NCBI GenBank assembly: GCA_905147135.1
Contig: LR990051.1
Location: 2,938,463-3,002,462, forward strand
Source: Blastobasis lacticolella
Lineage: Eukaryota; Arthropoda; Insecta; Lepidoptera; Blastobasidae
Length of the DNA: 64,000 nucleotides
Direction of reading: 5' to 3'
Numbering within the stretch: the stretch's first letter is position 1; every line of letters begins with the position of its first letter. The notes under the pieces are model-generated. The model made no database searches. It was not told the origin of the DNA and saw only the letters and a list, made by a program, of their open reading frames with translations. This document shows, piece after piece, positions 48,630 through 61,450 of the stretch. The position numbers and the translations under genes are program-made.

Positions 48630-49501
48630 TACACGACTTATGCGCTATTGTCTATGATAATAAAACTTATTTTGTTATTATCTAATTATAAACAAACGCG
48701 CAGCGCCCGCCTAGTTACCGCGTTGTGTGCGCGCCAATAGAGTACCTAGAGTGCATGTTTTCTGTGCGATTGCTACGCGGTGATTATGCGGCCACGACGC
48801 CTTCGCATCTACTGTCCGGTTTGTTGGCGCCTACGTGTAAACGATCCCTTTGGTGTATAGCTAAGCCTTTTATTAACAGGCCTTCAAGTCAGCCCGAAAA
48901 TTCTGTAAGAAAAACTGGCGATATAGTGTTGTTAATGGGTCGTAAGCGTTATGTGTAAAAATTTATTAACTATTTAAACGCGTTAACAAAGAGGCTCCAA
49001 GGTCAACAGTTTCACGAAAAATATTTGCCGTCGGAACAGCTGTAAATACAGTTACTAAACCGTAAAAAATTTAATATCCAATAATGCTGCCTATAACAAT
49101 AGTAACGGAGTATCAAGAGCTATTTTAAGATCAAATAAGAAAGTAGATTTGCCCTTCATCGGCGTGAAAATACCTTTTGCCTATGATTTAGTTGAAAAAA
49201 CCTATTTTTGGGTGATTTCTAGATACCTATGGCGTGGTTTGGCGTGATAAAAACTCAGCTGTGTGGAAAGGACGCGGAACGCATTAACTATCACAAAAAC
49301 TTACACGATATTATCACACGTTATATGGCGCCCGTTTGAAAGAGTATTTATTATTTTTAGAATATGGAGGCAAGCTATTTCTTGTGTCTAATGAATGACG
49401 TAGGTTTTACATATTTATGGCGTAAAATTTTGTAAGTACTAGGAAATTGTCGTGCCTACGTCCGTAGTTTAATTACGTAATTTAACCACTGCCACTCGCA
49501 G
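48630..49501. other. No supported gene
   Basis: A GC-richer patch at 48690-48850 (GCGCAGCGCCCGCC, GTTGTGTGCGCGCC) opens a 77-codon ORF at 48725-48958 that I do not recognise. Otherwise empty. Confidence 0.25.
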
Positions 49502-49953
49502 CTAGCCATTCGATAGGAGTGCCTCCTGCGAGGCGAGGTTGACCAAGGCCTTCCACTGCGACTCGGACACGATGGCTTCCCTAACTAAACGTGGAGTGTA
49601 GTGTTGTTCAGTAGATAACACCCGTGGGTTATGTAACTCCATTCAGTGGTTAGTTCCAGATTCTAAGAGGTGTTGGGCAATGGCAGACTTATAGCTGTGA
49701 TTGTTTTTTATGGCTTCTATATGCTCCTTTACCCGACTCGAGATGGTTCGTTTGGTTTGGCCGATATAAGACTTCCCGCAACTACGATCAATCTTGTACA
49801 CACCTGGATGTCCCAAAGGGAAGGTATGACCTCATACTACATAGGTGACCGCATACTCTGCGAAATTTTCTTGAAAGGAGTGAATATTGTCTTTATTGAG
49901 TATTTACTCAACAGTCGACCAATTCTATCCGTCACTCCCTTGAGATACGGCAG
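49502..49953 (-). mobile_element. Penelope-like element: GIY-YIG endonuclease region
   Basis: On minus: [20 protein letters not shown] then [16 protein letters not shown]. After a frameshift it gives GVYKIDRSCGKSYIGQTKRT, RVKEHIEAIKNNHS and SAIAQHLLESGTNH, a TGA, and HNPRVLSTEQHYTPRLVREA. The GVYKI...YIGQT pair is the GIY-YIG nuclease signature that Penelope-like elements carry after their reverse transcriptase. At least one stop and one frameshift make it inactive. Confidence 0.75.
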
Positions 49954-50303
49954 GTAAGAAAGAAAGAAAAGAAAGAAAACACATAACACATAGCACACCA
50001 CGACACAATAACAGTTGCAATTACAGACAACGGACACATTAACATTTAAAATATCTTAATTAAGACAATATATTATAGTCTCCCATGACACTGTCGGTGC
50101 CGCAGCGTCTAGCGCAAATGGTACCCACTCAGCATGTGCTATGAGGCGCAAGAAACGACTCACAGCGCTGGTATTCTGTGGGCCCATTGTTTGGGTACGT
50201 CACGGGCTCCTACCTAAATAAAATAAATAAAAATAAATAAATACATAAAAATAAATAAAAAATATGTAGGTATGCGTAGGCCTAACTCACGTGGTTACGG
50301 AAA

Positions 50304-50627
50304 TGACACGTGCAAGTATCGGTCCGTGTGAGTTGGTTTTTGGTAAACCGTGTGGCTAAGAGTACCGTCCTTCCGAACCATCACTTTCATACCCAGAAAT
50401 GTCAGGACCAACTCACACGGACCGATACTTGCACGCGTCATCACATCACCACCTGCGACAATTGCACTTCGTGGTGACATCTTTGACCAGAAGAGCGAAT
50501 GATCTTTGTGACAAGGATAATTTGAAACAAGAACTTTCATATTGTAACATATATTTCTCGACTGAGAAATATCAGTCAAGGCATGGCTGTATGATGACTG
50601 ATTCTCTTTGCCGAAATGTCAATTTTT
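50304..50627. mobile_element. Two Penelope RT fragments joined head to head
   Basis: Minus side (50403-50304): [14 protein letters not shown], then [15 protein letters not shown]. Plus side (50407-50627): [20 protein letters not shown], then [19 protein letters not shown]. Both are parts of the same RT region. The shared segment makes a 34-bp inverted repeat with one mismatch (50304-50337 and 50407-50440). Confidence 0.7.
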
Positions 50628-51439
50628 AGAAAACTAAATGCTGGTGTTGCTGACATAAAACTAATTTTCTGCAGAAATAAATAAACTAATAAATATTTTT
50701 ATTATGGTTGATTCCATTTCATTCTTTTCTTTTTATATTTTACATTCTATAACTGAAATGTTATCGAATGGATTCGTTTTATCTCAGAATCACCAAATTG
50801 GTCTTTGGTCTTTTTATTACAGGTTCCGATGGAGTTGAATCGGAATTACGTCAATTTATATTACTTAAATTCGTTTCAGGTTGCCTGTAATCCTTTTATT
50901 TGGGTGAAATTTGGCTTTCACCTTAATTTAAATTGTTCGTTTCTAGCGTCACCGTTTGGCTGTATGATTTTTAACCTTTCGCTGAATTTCGAAAAATGTT
51001 ATAGCTTGACAACCCCAAGCCGTTTGTGTCTAGTCTGTTATATCTGTATGACTTTGCCAGTGTCTACTGGTAGCCAGACTATATAAATTACTAAAAAATG
51101 CTACCATAAATGTTTTGAAAACTACGAAAAAATTCTACCATAAATATTTAATAATTTCACCAGGCAAGTGCGTTTTTACAAATGTCTAAGACACAGTAAA
51201 GAGTGGGTTTCTCATAGAAATAAGGGTTTCTTAAGCCCGTGGGTACTATTCTAGCGACAAATCCCGGTTCGGCAGCTGGCGATAAATCTATTAGAAAAAA
51301 GTCGAATTTTATTCTGTATGGCGGTAAGTCAATTGTACACGAAGAACAACGATCCATGGCCATGAAGTAAGCTTTGGGAAATTGTTCGTCTATTTTATAC
51401 TAAACTTTAGAAAAATTTAAATCTTAATAAAAAAAATCA
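50628..51439. other. No recognisable gene
   Basis: A 93-codon hydrophobic plus-strand ORF at 50805-51086 has no recognisable motif. Nothing else seen. Confidence 0.3.
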
Positions 51440-51760
51440 TAATCTACTTGGCGTTAATGTGCTTTTGCGCCCGAAGGCCCGGACCCGGCCTTGACCATAA
51501 TCCAGGTTTTGGCAGATCAGGTAATTACAGTGGAGCGACTGCCATCTGAACCCTGACCAGATTGGATCATGGATACACATTCAGTCGCCTGTATTTCATA
51601 TATTTCATTCATCACGATGTTTTCCCTCACCGTAAGAGCATCATTTTTAAATGGCCCAAATTCTACAGTGCAAAAATTCGGTGGCTAGAGTCTAACGCTG
51701 ATACTAGTCGAATACCCTAACCGCTCGGCCACCGAGGCTCTCTCGGAGGAAATGTAAATA
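51440..51760 (-). repeat. tRNA-derived SINE with unusual head
   Basis: On minus the A-box region reads TGGCCGAGCGGTTAGGGTAT, as in tRNA-Ser/Leu heads. The usual B-box part is replaced by a sequence also found inverted at 51950-51999. The body (CAGTGGAGCGACTGCCATCT, CTTGGCGTTAATG) matches the other SINEs. Confidence 0.7.
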
Positions 51761-51999
51761 TTATGGCAATACTTGCATACCATAAACCATTTCTTACTAT
51801 ATTACCATCTATTACTACTTACCATCTGGCAGGCCGAAAGATTGTTGAATGAAATGTAATTTGGTATCAATGTGTTTTGTACCTTTGTGGTGGATAAGAT
51901 TGAACTCAATTTTCTGTGCACTGTGGCGGGTACTTGAACAGAACATCTATATCAGCGTTAGACTCTAGCCACCGAATTTTTGCACTGTAGAATTTGGGC
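51654..51999. repeat. Exact 50-bp inverted repeat
   Basis: Arms 51654-51703 and 51950-51999 are perfect reverse complements (left arm starts GCCCAAATTCTACAGTGC). The left arm is inside the SINE. Confidence 0.85.
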
Positions 52000-52104
52000 T
52001 CTCTATGTTACGGTATCATTAAAAGTTTGTCGGATTGAAATGTTTTGATTCTGATGTAGGAGAGCTGTGCCGACTCGTCCTACCTACCTAAGGGGGCCTA
52101 CCTA

Positions 52105-52257
52105 GGGAGCAAAATTTGCAGTGTGGTGTCCAACAAAGTAAAATAGCATCGCCGTCCACACTAAGAGGTGTCGTAAAAGGCGACTTATTTCAGAGGTAGG
52201 GCGTTACTTTTCCAAGCTTCAGGTTTTTACCTGAAGGCTTTTACCTTTAGTATGAAA
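52105..52257 (+). repeat. Dispersed repeat fragment
   Basis: Has GTGTGGTGTCCAACAAAGTA, then GGTGTCGTAAAAGGCGACTT, a wording I associate with a common lepidopteran repeat. It ends where the segmental duplication begins. Confidence 0.4.
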
Positions 52258-52394
52258 TAAGCTGTACCTGTTGTGTTGTTTTTCTTTATGTCAATATTGT
52301 ATACCTGTTATTGTGCACAATAAACTGTTCAATAAATAAATTATTTTGTATACATACTATCCCTACCCCTCCCTACAGATATAATTATCTATAG

Positions 52395-52965
52395 ATATAA
52401 TAGTAATTTATACAACTGTCATATAAAAGAGCATAATTATATGCAGTTGCATACACTACTTTATACCTATAATTTTCTCAACTTTGCTGCTGCTGCAAAT
52501 AGGCTGCGAGTCAGTTCTGTTGTACCTACGCGGTGAGGATGTCAAGCGGCGGGAAATTCAAAGTAGTGAAGTCACTACTTTCACATTTATTTATTTATTC
52601 GCTTCAAACAACAAAAAAATATTCACAAACACAACTTACAACTATTAGAAAATAATATTCTGTTAAGCGGGAAATAATTACTCACAAATATAAACAGGAA
52701 AATTTGAATTTGTTAAAGAGATTAAGGCTGAATACGCCTACATTTGGCCGTGTCCGGGCGCCCTACAAGAATATAAAAATTATAAGTGTTGCATAATGAT
52801 TAAAAAGTTATTTTTCGTTCCAGCTGTAATTAAATTAGTATGGGAAATACTGTATCGAAAAGTATTTTTTTAAAATTTCATGACTGGCGTGAAAAAAGTG
52901 TATCCTTAAACGACTGTTTTTGAATATGTAATTGGAACATTACGATACTAGTGTAGATAAAACAA
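52395..52965. repeat. Hairpin-bearing non-autonomous repeat
   Basis: Duplicate of 13845-14475 but missing most of the first hairpin. The GTGTCCGGGCGCCCTACAAG and ATTACGATACTAGTGTAGAT blocks are recognisable. Confidence 0.6.
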
Positions 52966-53805
52966 TTTTAGTTTCAAGTTTCAGCTACCATTGTAAAATA
53001 AAAATGTTAATGACCATATCAGATATTTCCAGTTTCCAATCTTAAAATTGCTAGTATATAGTTTCCAATCATAAAAAAGAAGTACAAGAACTAAAAACGT
53101 CCGACTGCTATTAAAAAACTGAAAAGTAAAAACAAACCAAGTGTTATAAGTAAATACCAAGTGTTATAATAAAAAAAAAAATACGTGTACATAGTGCAAA
53201 TATTCTTTTAGTTTAAATTTAAAAGCAGTCGGGCCCATTTTCATGTAGGTGGACACGGATACTTAATATTTATAGAAATTTAGAATGCCCAGCCTGCTTG
53301 CAAGTTTAAATTAAACTAACATTTGTACTATATAGGAATATCTATTTACTTACTTATTGTAATTAAATTCACTGAACTAAATTGGTATACTCTGATTCGA
53401 GTACTTCGTTGGTAATTACCATGCACACGAATGTTGAACGACGTTTTTTAACAAACTTGCGACGAAAAAAGATAATTCCTTCATTAATTAGTCCAAAGAC
53501 ACGCCACGACATACGCTTGCCTCAGATACGTGTACTCAGCATAACGCATTTAGCGGCGTTGTGGTGAACACTTTTCAATATACTTGTATATCATACGAGA
53601 ACCACTCGTCAAAAAAATACAACTTTAGGGGAAAATCCAGAAGATAATTATTATAAATCTCAAAATGTTTCGTTTCCTAGTCCTTCGTCAATCGCAAAGC
53701 CGCGCAACAAATAGGCAATATCCTGATTAGTTCGGAAGTTGCCTCGACCGAGTTTCAATCTACCTGTTGATTGCCTCTTAAGTGGGGCCAAGTGCTTGCC
53801 AACGC

Positions 53806-56800
53806 ATCATCATCATCATCATCTCGTCGTTAAATCCCGGTTGCGCCCCCGCGCTACACGCGGGTGCCCGGGGTCCGCCTTCCTGCTATGTCTAGTCCAC
53901 TTTGCTCGGTCTTCGGCATCCTTCATAGTGAGTCCGTTGGCACGCATGTCACTCTTAACGACGTCCAGCCATCGCTTCTTGGGCCGGCCTCTCCTTCTCG
54001 TGCCTGGTGGGGGCGGCATGGCCAGACATCTGTTCCCCACATAATTTGCCGGTCTGCGCAAGACGTGGCCATACCATCGAAGGCGACACTCCTGTAGCTT
54101 ATCTGCGATGTCACGGACACGAAGGCTACCGCGGATGTGGGCGCTCCGCACGCGATCTTTGCGGGAAACCCCACACATCCACCGCAGCATCTTCATTTCC
54201 GTGACTCGCAACTCCTGCTTGTGTCGCTCTAGTAGAGGCCAAGTCTCGCTGCCGTATAAGAGAACAGGTCTAATATTGGACTTGTAGACCTGTCCCTTCA
54301 GTTTCATCGGCATCTTGGGGTCACAAATGACAGCCGTCACCTCCCGCCACTTTGCCCAAGCCGCGGATATTCGGGCTTTGACGTCGCTGTCGATTTCACC
54401 AGTTGCGCTTAGTACTGACCCCAGGTATCTGGCCTGATCCGTTCGTTTCACCTCCTCTTCACCTATGCGGATGGGTAGGGGGTCTGTACTGTTGCAAGCC
54501 ATGTACTCTGTCTTCGCCACATTTATCTTCAGACCGCCGTTCTCAAGCGACTCCTTCCACTTTTCCACCCGTTGGACAAGACGCCCCTTGTCAGAGTCTG
54601 TCAACGCGATATCGTCAGCATACATGAGTAGCCACGGAGGTACCTCATGATAGTCTCGGATGCTGTCTGACAGTACGTCTAATATCACGTTGAACAGAAG
54701 TGGGCTGAGCACAGAGCCCTGGTGTACCCCAACGGTAATCGGGAAAGTGTTGGTATCGCCAACAGCAGTCCTAACTATGGAATCGGAATCGCGGTACATG
54801 TCTCGGATTATGTCAATATAGGCCTCAGGTACTGACTTGGACCGCAACGCCCACCAGATCATCTCACGAGGGACACAGTCAAAGGCCTTCTGCATGTCCA
54901 GAAACAGGAAATACAGGGGCGTGTTCCTTGATCTGTATCCCTCCATGAGAGTTCTTAGGGCAAATACGGGGTCCATGGTCCCACAACCCGGCCGGAACCC
55001 ATACTGACAATCCGAGATTGTACACTCCCGTCGGATTCGAGAGTCCACAATGCGTTCGAAGAGCTTCATGGTGTGAGACATCACCTTTATACCGCGGTAG
55101 TTGGTACACTCCCGCACTGAACCCTTACCTTTAAAAACTGGGGTAATTATACTCAGCCTCCATTGGTTTGGTATCTTCCCGGTGAGGAGAATGCGGTTAT
55201 AAATATCGGTAAGGATGCTCACACCACGAGAGCCCATTGATTTCCACGCCTCAATAGGGACTCCATCGGGTCCGACGGCTTTCCGATTCTTCATGCGGCG
55301 AAGAGCCACCTCGACTTCTTCAGGCGTTATCGATGGCACGAGTCCTTGATTTGGAGGGAGGTCCAGTGGATGCACCTCTTTATGCTGCTTATTCAGTAGC
55401 TCGTGGAAATACGAGCGCCATCTCTCCTTTACCGCGCGGTCGTCGCATAACAGGTTACCTTGAGGGTCATTTACACAGCGACAAATGGAAATATCCTGTG
55501 CCGCTTTGACCCTCGATCGTGCCAACTTGTAGATGAGTTTCTGCCCCTCAGACGATTCCAACTTTTCGTACAAAGGACGTAAGTGGTCTTGTCTGGCTCT
55601 GGCTACCGCTCGTTTGGTGGCGCGTTTGGCATCCCTGTATGCAGCGTGGTCTTCAGGAGATCTGGACGCTTGCCACTTTTTAAAGAGGGCTTTCTTTACC
55701 CTAATCTCCCTCTGGACTGTGTCGTTCCACCACCAGGTCTCCTTGTCAAGCCTGCGTCCGCCCCTTGACACCCCCAGCACCGTCCTTGCCGCCCGTACGA
55801 TAGCTGCCTGAGTTCTGTCCTAGAGTTGTTGGATGGATTCGCCGTCTGTCGCAATACTAAGATCGTTGACAGCAGCGGCGAACGCATGGGACTTGGTTCC
55901 TTCAAGCAGCCACCACCGGGTTTCACGACGGCACTGCTCCCGGTATTTGCCTCTGGGCTTCACGCGCAGGTCCATCACAAGGACCCGATGTTGGGCAGTG
56001 AGACTCTCTCCGGGTATGACTTTACAGGTGGCCACTTTGCTAATATTGTCTCTCCGAGTGAGAAAGTAATCAATCTGGGTAGCGCTCCTCCCACTCTTGT
56101 AGGTGATCAGATGCTCGGATTTCTTTTGGAAAAAGGTGTTCACAACGGCCAGATCGGCAGCCATACACGTCCGGAGAATTTCTTCCCCTTCAGCGTTACG
56201 GCTCCCAAAACCAAAACCGCCATGAACACGGCCAAACTCCTCACACTTCTCACCCACATGACCGTTCAGATCGCCACCCACAACAATACCCTGCGACAAC
56301 GGGACGTTACGTAGTACTTCCCCGATTTGCTCCCAAAACAACGCCTTGTCCGCGTCGCTGCAACCGACTTGTGGAGCGTAGGCGCTTACCAAATTGGTCA
56401 CGACCCCTTCGATAAGCACTCCCACAACCATAATGCGGTCGCTTACACGCTTCACGTCCAAGACGCAGTCCCGAAACTCCTCAGAGAGCACCACCCCCAC
56501 CCCGTTATCCCCACTCGGAGAGCCAGTGTATATTAGCTTGTAGCCGTTCCCGATGTTACGGGACCTGTTGCCTCTCCACCTGGTCTCCTGCAGAAACGCC
56601 ACTGCCACCTTACGCCTGGCGAGTACATTGGCCAGCTCACGAGCACGCCCGGTCAGCGTGCCAAGGTTCCAGCTAGCAAAGCGGACTTTTCTTTGGGCTA
56701 GCTTCTTTAACCGGGTCCACCCTTGGCCCGGTAGCCCTAACCCATTTAACACAGAGGTAGGGCGATTCCCCTGCGCGTCGTTTTGCGGCGACGCCCTATC

Positions 56801-56997
56801 TATGTCGGGTTTCCGTGCTTGCCTTTCCATATTTTTTTTGGTGTTTGGCTTTTTATGTGCGGCGACTACCATCCGACCCACACAACCCGTTAAGGAAAAG
56901 CCGGTTCGCCAGAGCCTCGTCCGTCTGTCAGCAGGGGGACCGCGGGCAGGTGAGGTTGGCTTGGGCCCATAAGATGGTGTTTGGGCCCCATACCCCC
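53806..56997 (-). mobile_element. Nearly intact RTE-type retrotransposon (APE + RT)
   Basis: On minus, one long frame carries an apurinic endonuclease (FASWNLGTLTGRARELANVL, FLQETRWRG, VVGGDLNGHVG). A linker follows, then a reverse transcriptase (RKAVGPDGVPIEAW, LFLDMQKAFDCVPREM, GVHQGSVLSPLLF, catalytic YADDIAL) and the C-terminal RWYGHVLRRPANYV / RRRGRPKKRW part. The only break is an in-frame TAG at 55822-55820. A plausible element-encoded start is the ATG at 56872. An open frame continues upstream past the 5' end into flanking DNA, so the ATG at 57040 is not the element's own. The 3' end is a (CAT/ATG)n tail. Flanking repeats of 15-18 bp ending AGTGCTTGCCAACGC (53791-53805, 57001-57015) are the target duplication. 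Confidence 0.92.
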
Positions 56998-58217
56998 CCA
57001 AGTGCTTGCCAACGCGACCTGTTGGAATGCGTCGAATCACAGTAACACAGTAACCCTTTACTCAATAACCTAACTCAACTTCTAAGTATCTTGTACCCGT
57101 TTTGAACAGTGCTTGACATGTGGCGACCCCTCCTCTTATCGATTGACGGATGTCGTACCTAAAAAGCGATAAGTGTCATAGAGGCAGACTGCCTATGGAA
57201 CCAATTCTACGTAACCAGTAACAAATGAAGAATCCATATTACCTTCGTGAAACAGAACATGAACCTCAACATTTTCTGTTGTGTATTTTCGTAACCAGCC
57301 TGCTAAGAGTGGGGATTATAATAACTAACTTTTCGACTAAAGGTTCAAGTCCAGCAGTGCACATTTATGGGCTTGTGGTGTTAAACCCCAGAGGTAACAA
57401 TATTTTATTTTTAGTCATAATTCATTGAAAATTACCCACCTGCTAACCATATTATTTTGGAACTCCTTTAACGTGGCTATTACCCATTAGCGAAACCAAC
57501 CCTCTGGAGGCTTCGGAGATAAGCCATTATGAGATAGAAAAGAAGAGCTTAAACTTTTTTAAAGTCATTTATAAGCAACGCAAGTTGAGGCTGAGTTTAC
57601 TTCGTTTTAATTAACTGATCACTTTGCTGCTATTGAGGAATTTCATCGGGCTGCTAGGAGAACAATTTGCAATGATAAACTTTTCAATGACCTATACCAT
57701 CAATAAGAGTTTGGATCGATTATGGGCAGTATTTTTTTATCGGAGTTCGAAATAATAGGTATCCTGTACTCGACAGTGTAATCCGCTGTATATACATACC
57801 GTCTTCGCGGTGGATGAGTCTACAAGACGATCATTAGACCGGTCGTATTGTATGGATCTGAATATTGGCCACCAAAGTCGCGACTTGCCCGTCTTGCTAC
57901 GCAGGCTTATCCAATAATAAGTGATCACCGCTACACAAAGACGGTTGTCTTTGTAACAAATAATTGTTACACCCGTAGCATCGCATTTGCGTTTATGGAA
58001 AATTTGTTGTGTTGTTGTTAAAATTAAGGGGATGGAAATAGTCGGTATAGGACTTTAAAACAAATATTTACACATTTTAGCATTTATAATTTATTAACAG
58101 ACTACATCCGTAAAAGCAAAATTTAATTAGTAAGTATATGTAGATGTTTGGTACAGTATGTTATAGTAGTGTGGCAGGCAGGTTGGAGATCGCAGTGTTT
58201 AAATATAACAATGGAAA

Positions 58218-58380
58218 ATTCTGCTGCCCATTTTTCAGACTACGGAGACTATTGATCTTTTGCCTCGAAAACATTAATCACCTTGTACGACACCCATGAG
58301 TGTAAGGGGTTGGTGCTATTCTACTCTACCGGACACCACACGGCCATCAATATTATCTGCTGTGTAAAATTTGTTTCATG
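58218..58380 (+). repeat. Dispersed repeat, copy 3
   Basis: Duplicate of 16690-16835 by segmental duplication. Confidence 0.5.
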
Positions 58381-58469
58381 TTTATCGGCAGCAAAGAGGT
58401 GGATGATAGTGTAACTATGTACCATGAACTCGTCAACGTACTATTTATTTATATATCGTATGTTATTTA

Positions 58470-59363
58470 TACAGGGTGTAAAAAGACCGCTAGCGTTAAT
58501 TAAAATCTCATATTCTAACCATGAAACTGAACAACTTTCCCCAAGAAACATACCTGCGGAAACTCATAATTTAAGCAGAAATCGAGATTTTTTAAAAATA
58601 TATGTGTGGTACTTGGGGACTGCCGCGGTAAAGCTATTGCATAGCATTTTTTATCAACTTATGCAATTATAATTATTTATTTATTTTATTTATGCAGTAT
58701 TTTTTTTTCTTTGATATTAATTCGAGCTAATTAATGCGAGTTTCGTACAGCCGTACCATATACATACACGTTAAGGTTCAACTAGGCGCGGGCTCGAACT
58801 CACTCGTGGACGCGGCCAAAAAGCACGCTGTCTCACCTATCATTGTGTCTAAAAGAGATAGAATCAGTTACGAGCAGTTAGCAGCTAGTCTACACGCATA
58901 CGTCTAGTCGCACGCACACAAACACCGTGCCGAAGTCTGCCGAACTGAAACGACGTTAGACGATGCACAGCTGAAAACGCCGCACCGCTGTGCCGGTCGT
59001 AGTGGGGCGTGTTAGGTTTTTTCGTAACGGAATTTCTTGATTCGGTCGCCGCGCTCAAATCCCGCGATAAAAGCTATGCAATAGCTTAAAAAAGTTGTAT
59101 TTTTGTACTAAAAATATCAAGTATCAATAACTAAATCGTTCACAATTAATTTAGACACCCAAAGTTCAAATTTAAGTTGAAATAAAAGCACTTTAAGTTA
59201 AAGCACGCAATGTAAAGCTACACGTGCGCCTAACTACCGAGTCACGTGGGCGAGCGAGAGGCGTGCACCGGTCGACGTACATTGCGCGTCGCAATTAATT
59301 ATTTATTTTAAGTAGCGAAAGATGGGGTTTCAATTAATGCTTGCGGTCTTTTTACAACCTGTA
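58470..59363. mobile_element. TIR element (~0.9 kb), hAT-like features
   Basis: 21-bp inverted ends at 58470-58490 (TACAGGGTGTAAAAAGACCG) and 59343-59363, with one mismatch. The 8 bases TATCGTAT follow the right end directly and occur 8 bases before the left end (58454-58461), consistent with an 8-bp target duplication plus a small left-end change. The gene B copy of the host repeat lacks this insertion. Only the left end survives in duplication copy 1 (16915). No transposase. Confidence 0.7.
58600..59090. repeat. ~490-bp repeat unit, copy inside the TIR element
   Basis: Nearly the same sequence as 62729-63215: both run from GGTAAAGCTATTGCATAGC to a CGCGATAA.AGCTATGCAATA end. Both ends carry the AGCTATTGCATAGC-type dyad. 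Confidence 0.7.
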
Positions 59364-61450
59364 TATCGTATAGTTGATAGACTTAGAAATGAATAGGCAT
59401 ATCATACACAGAGCAGTGTGTGGTTAAAATATAGGTTGCTTATCATGATTTCTTTTAACAGATGCTCTCAAATACTTAACCAAAACTTGGTTTTGAAGTA
59501 AACTTAAACAATTTATTTGACGTTAAGTGAAATATTTTACTTCAAAAGCACGTAATAAATTAACGCTATTGGTTAGTTGAACGACATGCAAAATATCGTG
59601 AATATCTTAAATGTTTGGCGTCAAGTTATGGGACCCAAGAAAAAATAACAACAAGTGATAGTGATGTGAATATACAAATACGTTTCAACGAAATATCGAA
59701 ATAAATAATTGAATAAAATTACAAGTCAAATTTATTTGCTTCATAGAAATTAAATATCTCTATACTCAGTCTGATGTAACATAACATCGAGTTTATAGTA
59801 CCTAAAATGACTTTATATTGTTTACTTATAACTCCCTACATTATTACTTTTGGTCCTTATAAACCAATAGCTGTTGTAACATTTAACTATTTTCGGTTTA
59901 TCAGGAACATTTTGTAAAATTTATGAATGTGCGAACGTTATGAGAGCAGTCGCTTGGACCTCACAAAATTAGAAATATTTCATTTTTTGTTTGTTTGAAA
60001 TATTGAACTGTGGGAATTTTGAAGAAAAGGTTTACAAGCAACGTGGCCAATGAGTATAAACGAGACAGTCAGCACCAGGGGCGCGTCGCGTTTACATCAT
60101 CGTATCCATTTCCGTAAATAAGAAACGCCAGGCTTTTTCAAATTTCCTCTAAAAATTCATTACAACTCGCGTGTGGTTTGTTAAATTAATTAGTGCTTTA
60201 TCTTGTGACGTTTCTTTCGTTCTCTATCTATTTCTATATCTCCGCAGTGCCAGTGATTTGGTTTGTTTTGGATTTGTCTTTGTTTCTAAATTTCGAAAGC
60301 GTAAGTTACATTTTCATTATTTTTGTAGAGTATTTATTAGGGCTCTAAAGGTGATTAAAACACAAATTTTTGAGAAAAAGATTACCAAATTAAATATCAT
60401 CAGTACTTACACTGACTGAATAAAAAACTATAGAACTAACCTGGGACACAGTTTCAGATGTGACATCGAATACACTCTAAGAGAATGAGTTGAGCACGAA
60501 TCCCAACTTTGTCTTCGATGACCTAGACGCTCTAACTAACTCTACGTCTAGGTTTGCTGCCGAATTCTGGTACGATTTTGACCCATGTTCCGTTTAAGAA
60601 TCTTTGTGCTTTTAAAGCTTTAATGACATTTTCCTACGGACATGAATTTCGAGTTCGGATCGAAACCTGGTCCGAGTCGTTAGCGTCCCTCACACTAGGC
60701 ACACAACTTACACGCCCGAAGTAAATAAAATTTAAATAATAGTCTCTCCTTTGACTCGTGAGTCGATAGGTAGGACCATAATAATGCCTGACGAGATGAT
60801 CGGAATATGTGTGACGGTTTGAGCGAAGTAGACAAAAGGTCACTGGTTCGTTTGATGTCGAGGTTCCACTGGACGCCTGAGCAGGTGAGCCCAGGTTTTT
60901 CCTTTCGATTAGTCTATTTCCGAGACTTACAGGTCCATATTTCACAATTCATTAGGGTCAGGACTATGATAGACGGGGTTGGGTTGGCAACCATGGGGTT
61001 AGGAGTGGCCACAGAAGAAAGAAGAATCCATTGCTGTTTCAAGTGCTGTCAAAGCTAAGTCATGTTTACTTTATACTTTGTTTGATTTCTTGTGCGGATT
61101 TTATAAATTGTTTGACTATTTCGATTTGCGTGGATTACATTTAAATCATCTTATTTAGGCGGATTTTATATTTCATTCGTTTCAATTGTGCGGATTTTGA
61201 TGTTTGATTTCACTTTTTTTTACGTAAACTAAATTTTTTTTATTTGCCAATAACTTCCGAATTGAATGCAGTTGATTAACAGAGTATTCCTTGTGAAGTT
61301 TTTTAAAATGTACTCGCTTACGTATGTCGAAATCACAACATGTGAAATGAGGTTTTTATGTTATGTCTACTTTTATAGGTAGATATGTGTGTATTTATAC
61401 AGATCTTAGATACAGATAGATAGGTATAAGGCTGACTGAAAAGTTACAAT
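59364..61450 (+). repeat. 2-kb interspersed repeat, copy in duplication 2
   Basis: Remaining part of the TIR repeat defined at 37077-39284, here in opposite orientation. Its left end (58405-58460) is separated by the nested TIR element. Confidence 0.7.

Noticed and set aside
53808..53822. ATC microsatellite
   Set aside because: It is the short 3' tail of the RTE element, directly inside the target duplication.
55826..56314. 162-codon plus-strand ORF
   Set aside because: It is the antisense shadow of the endonuclease frame of the RTE element on minus.
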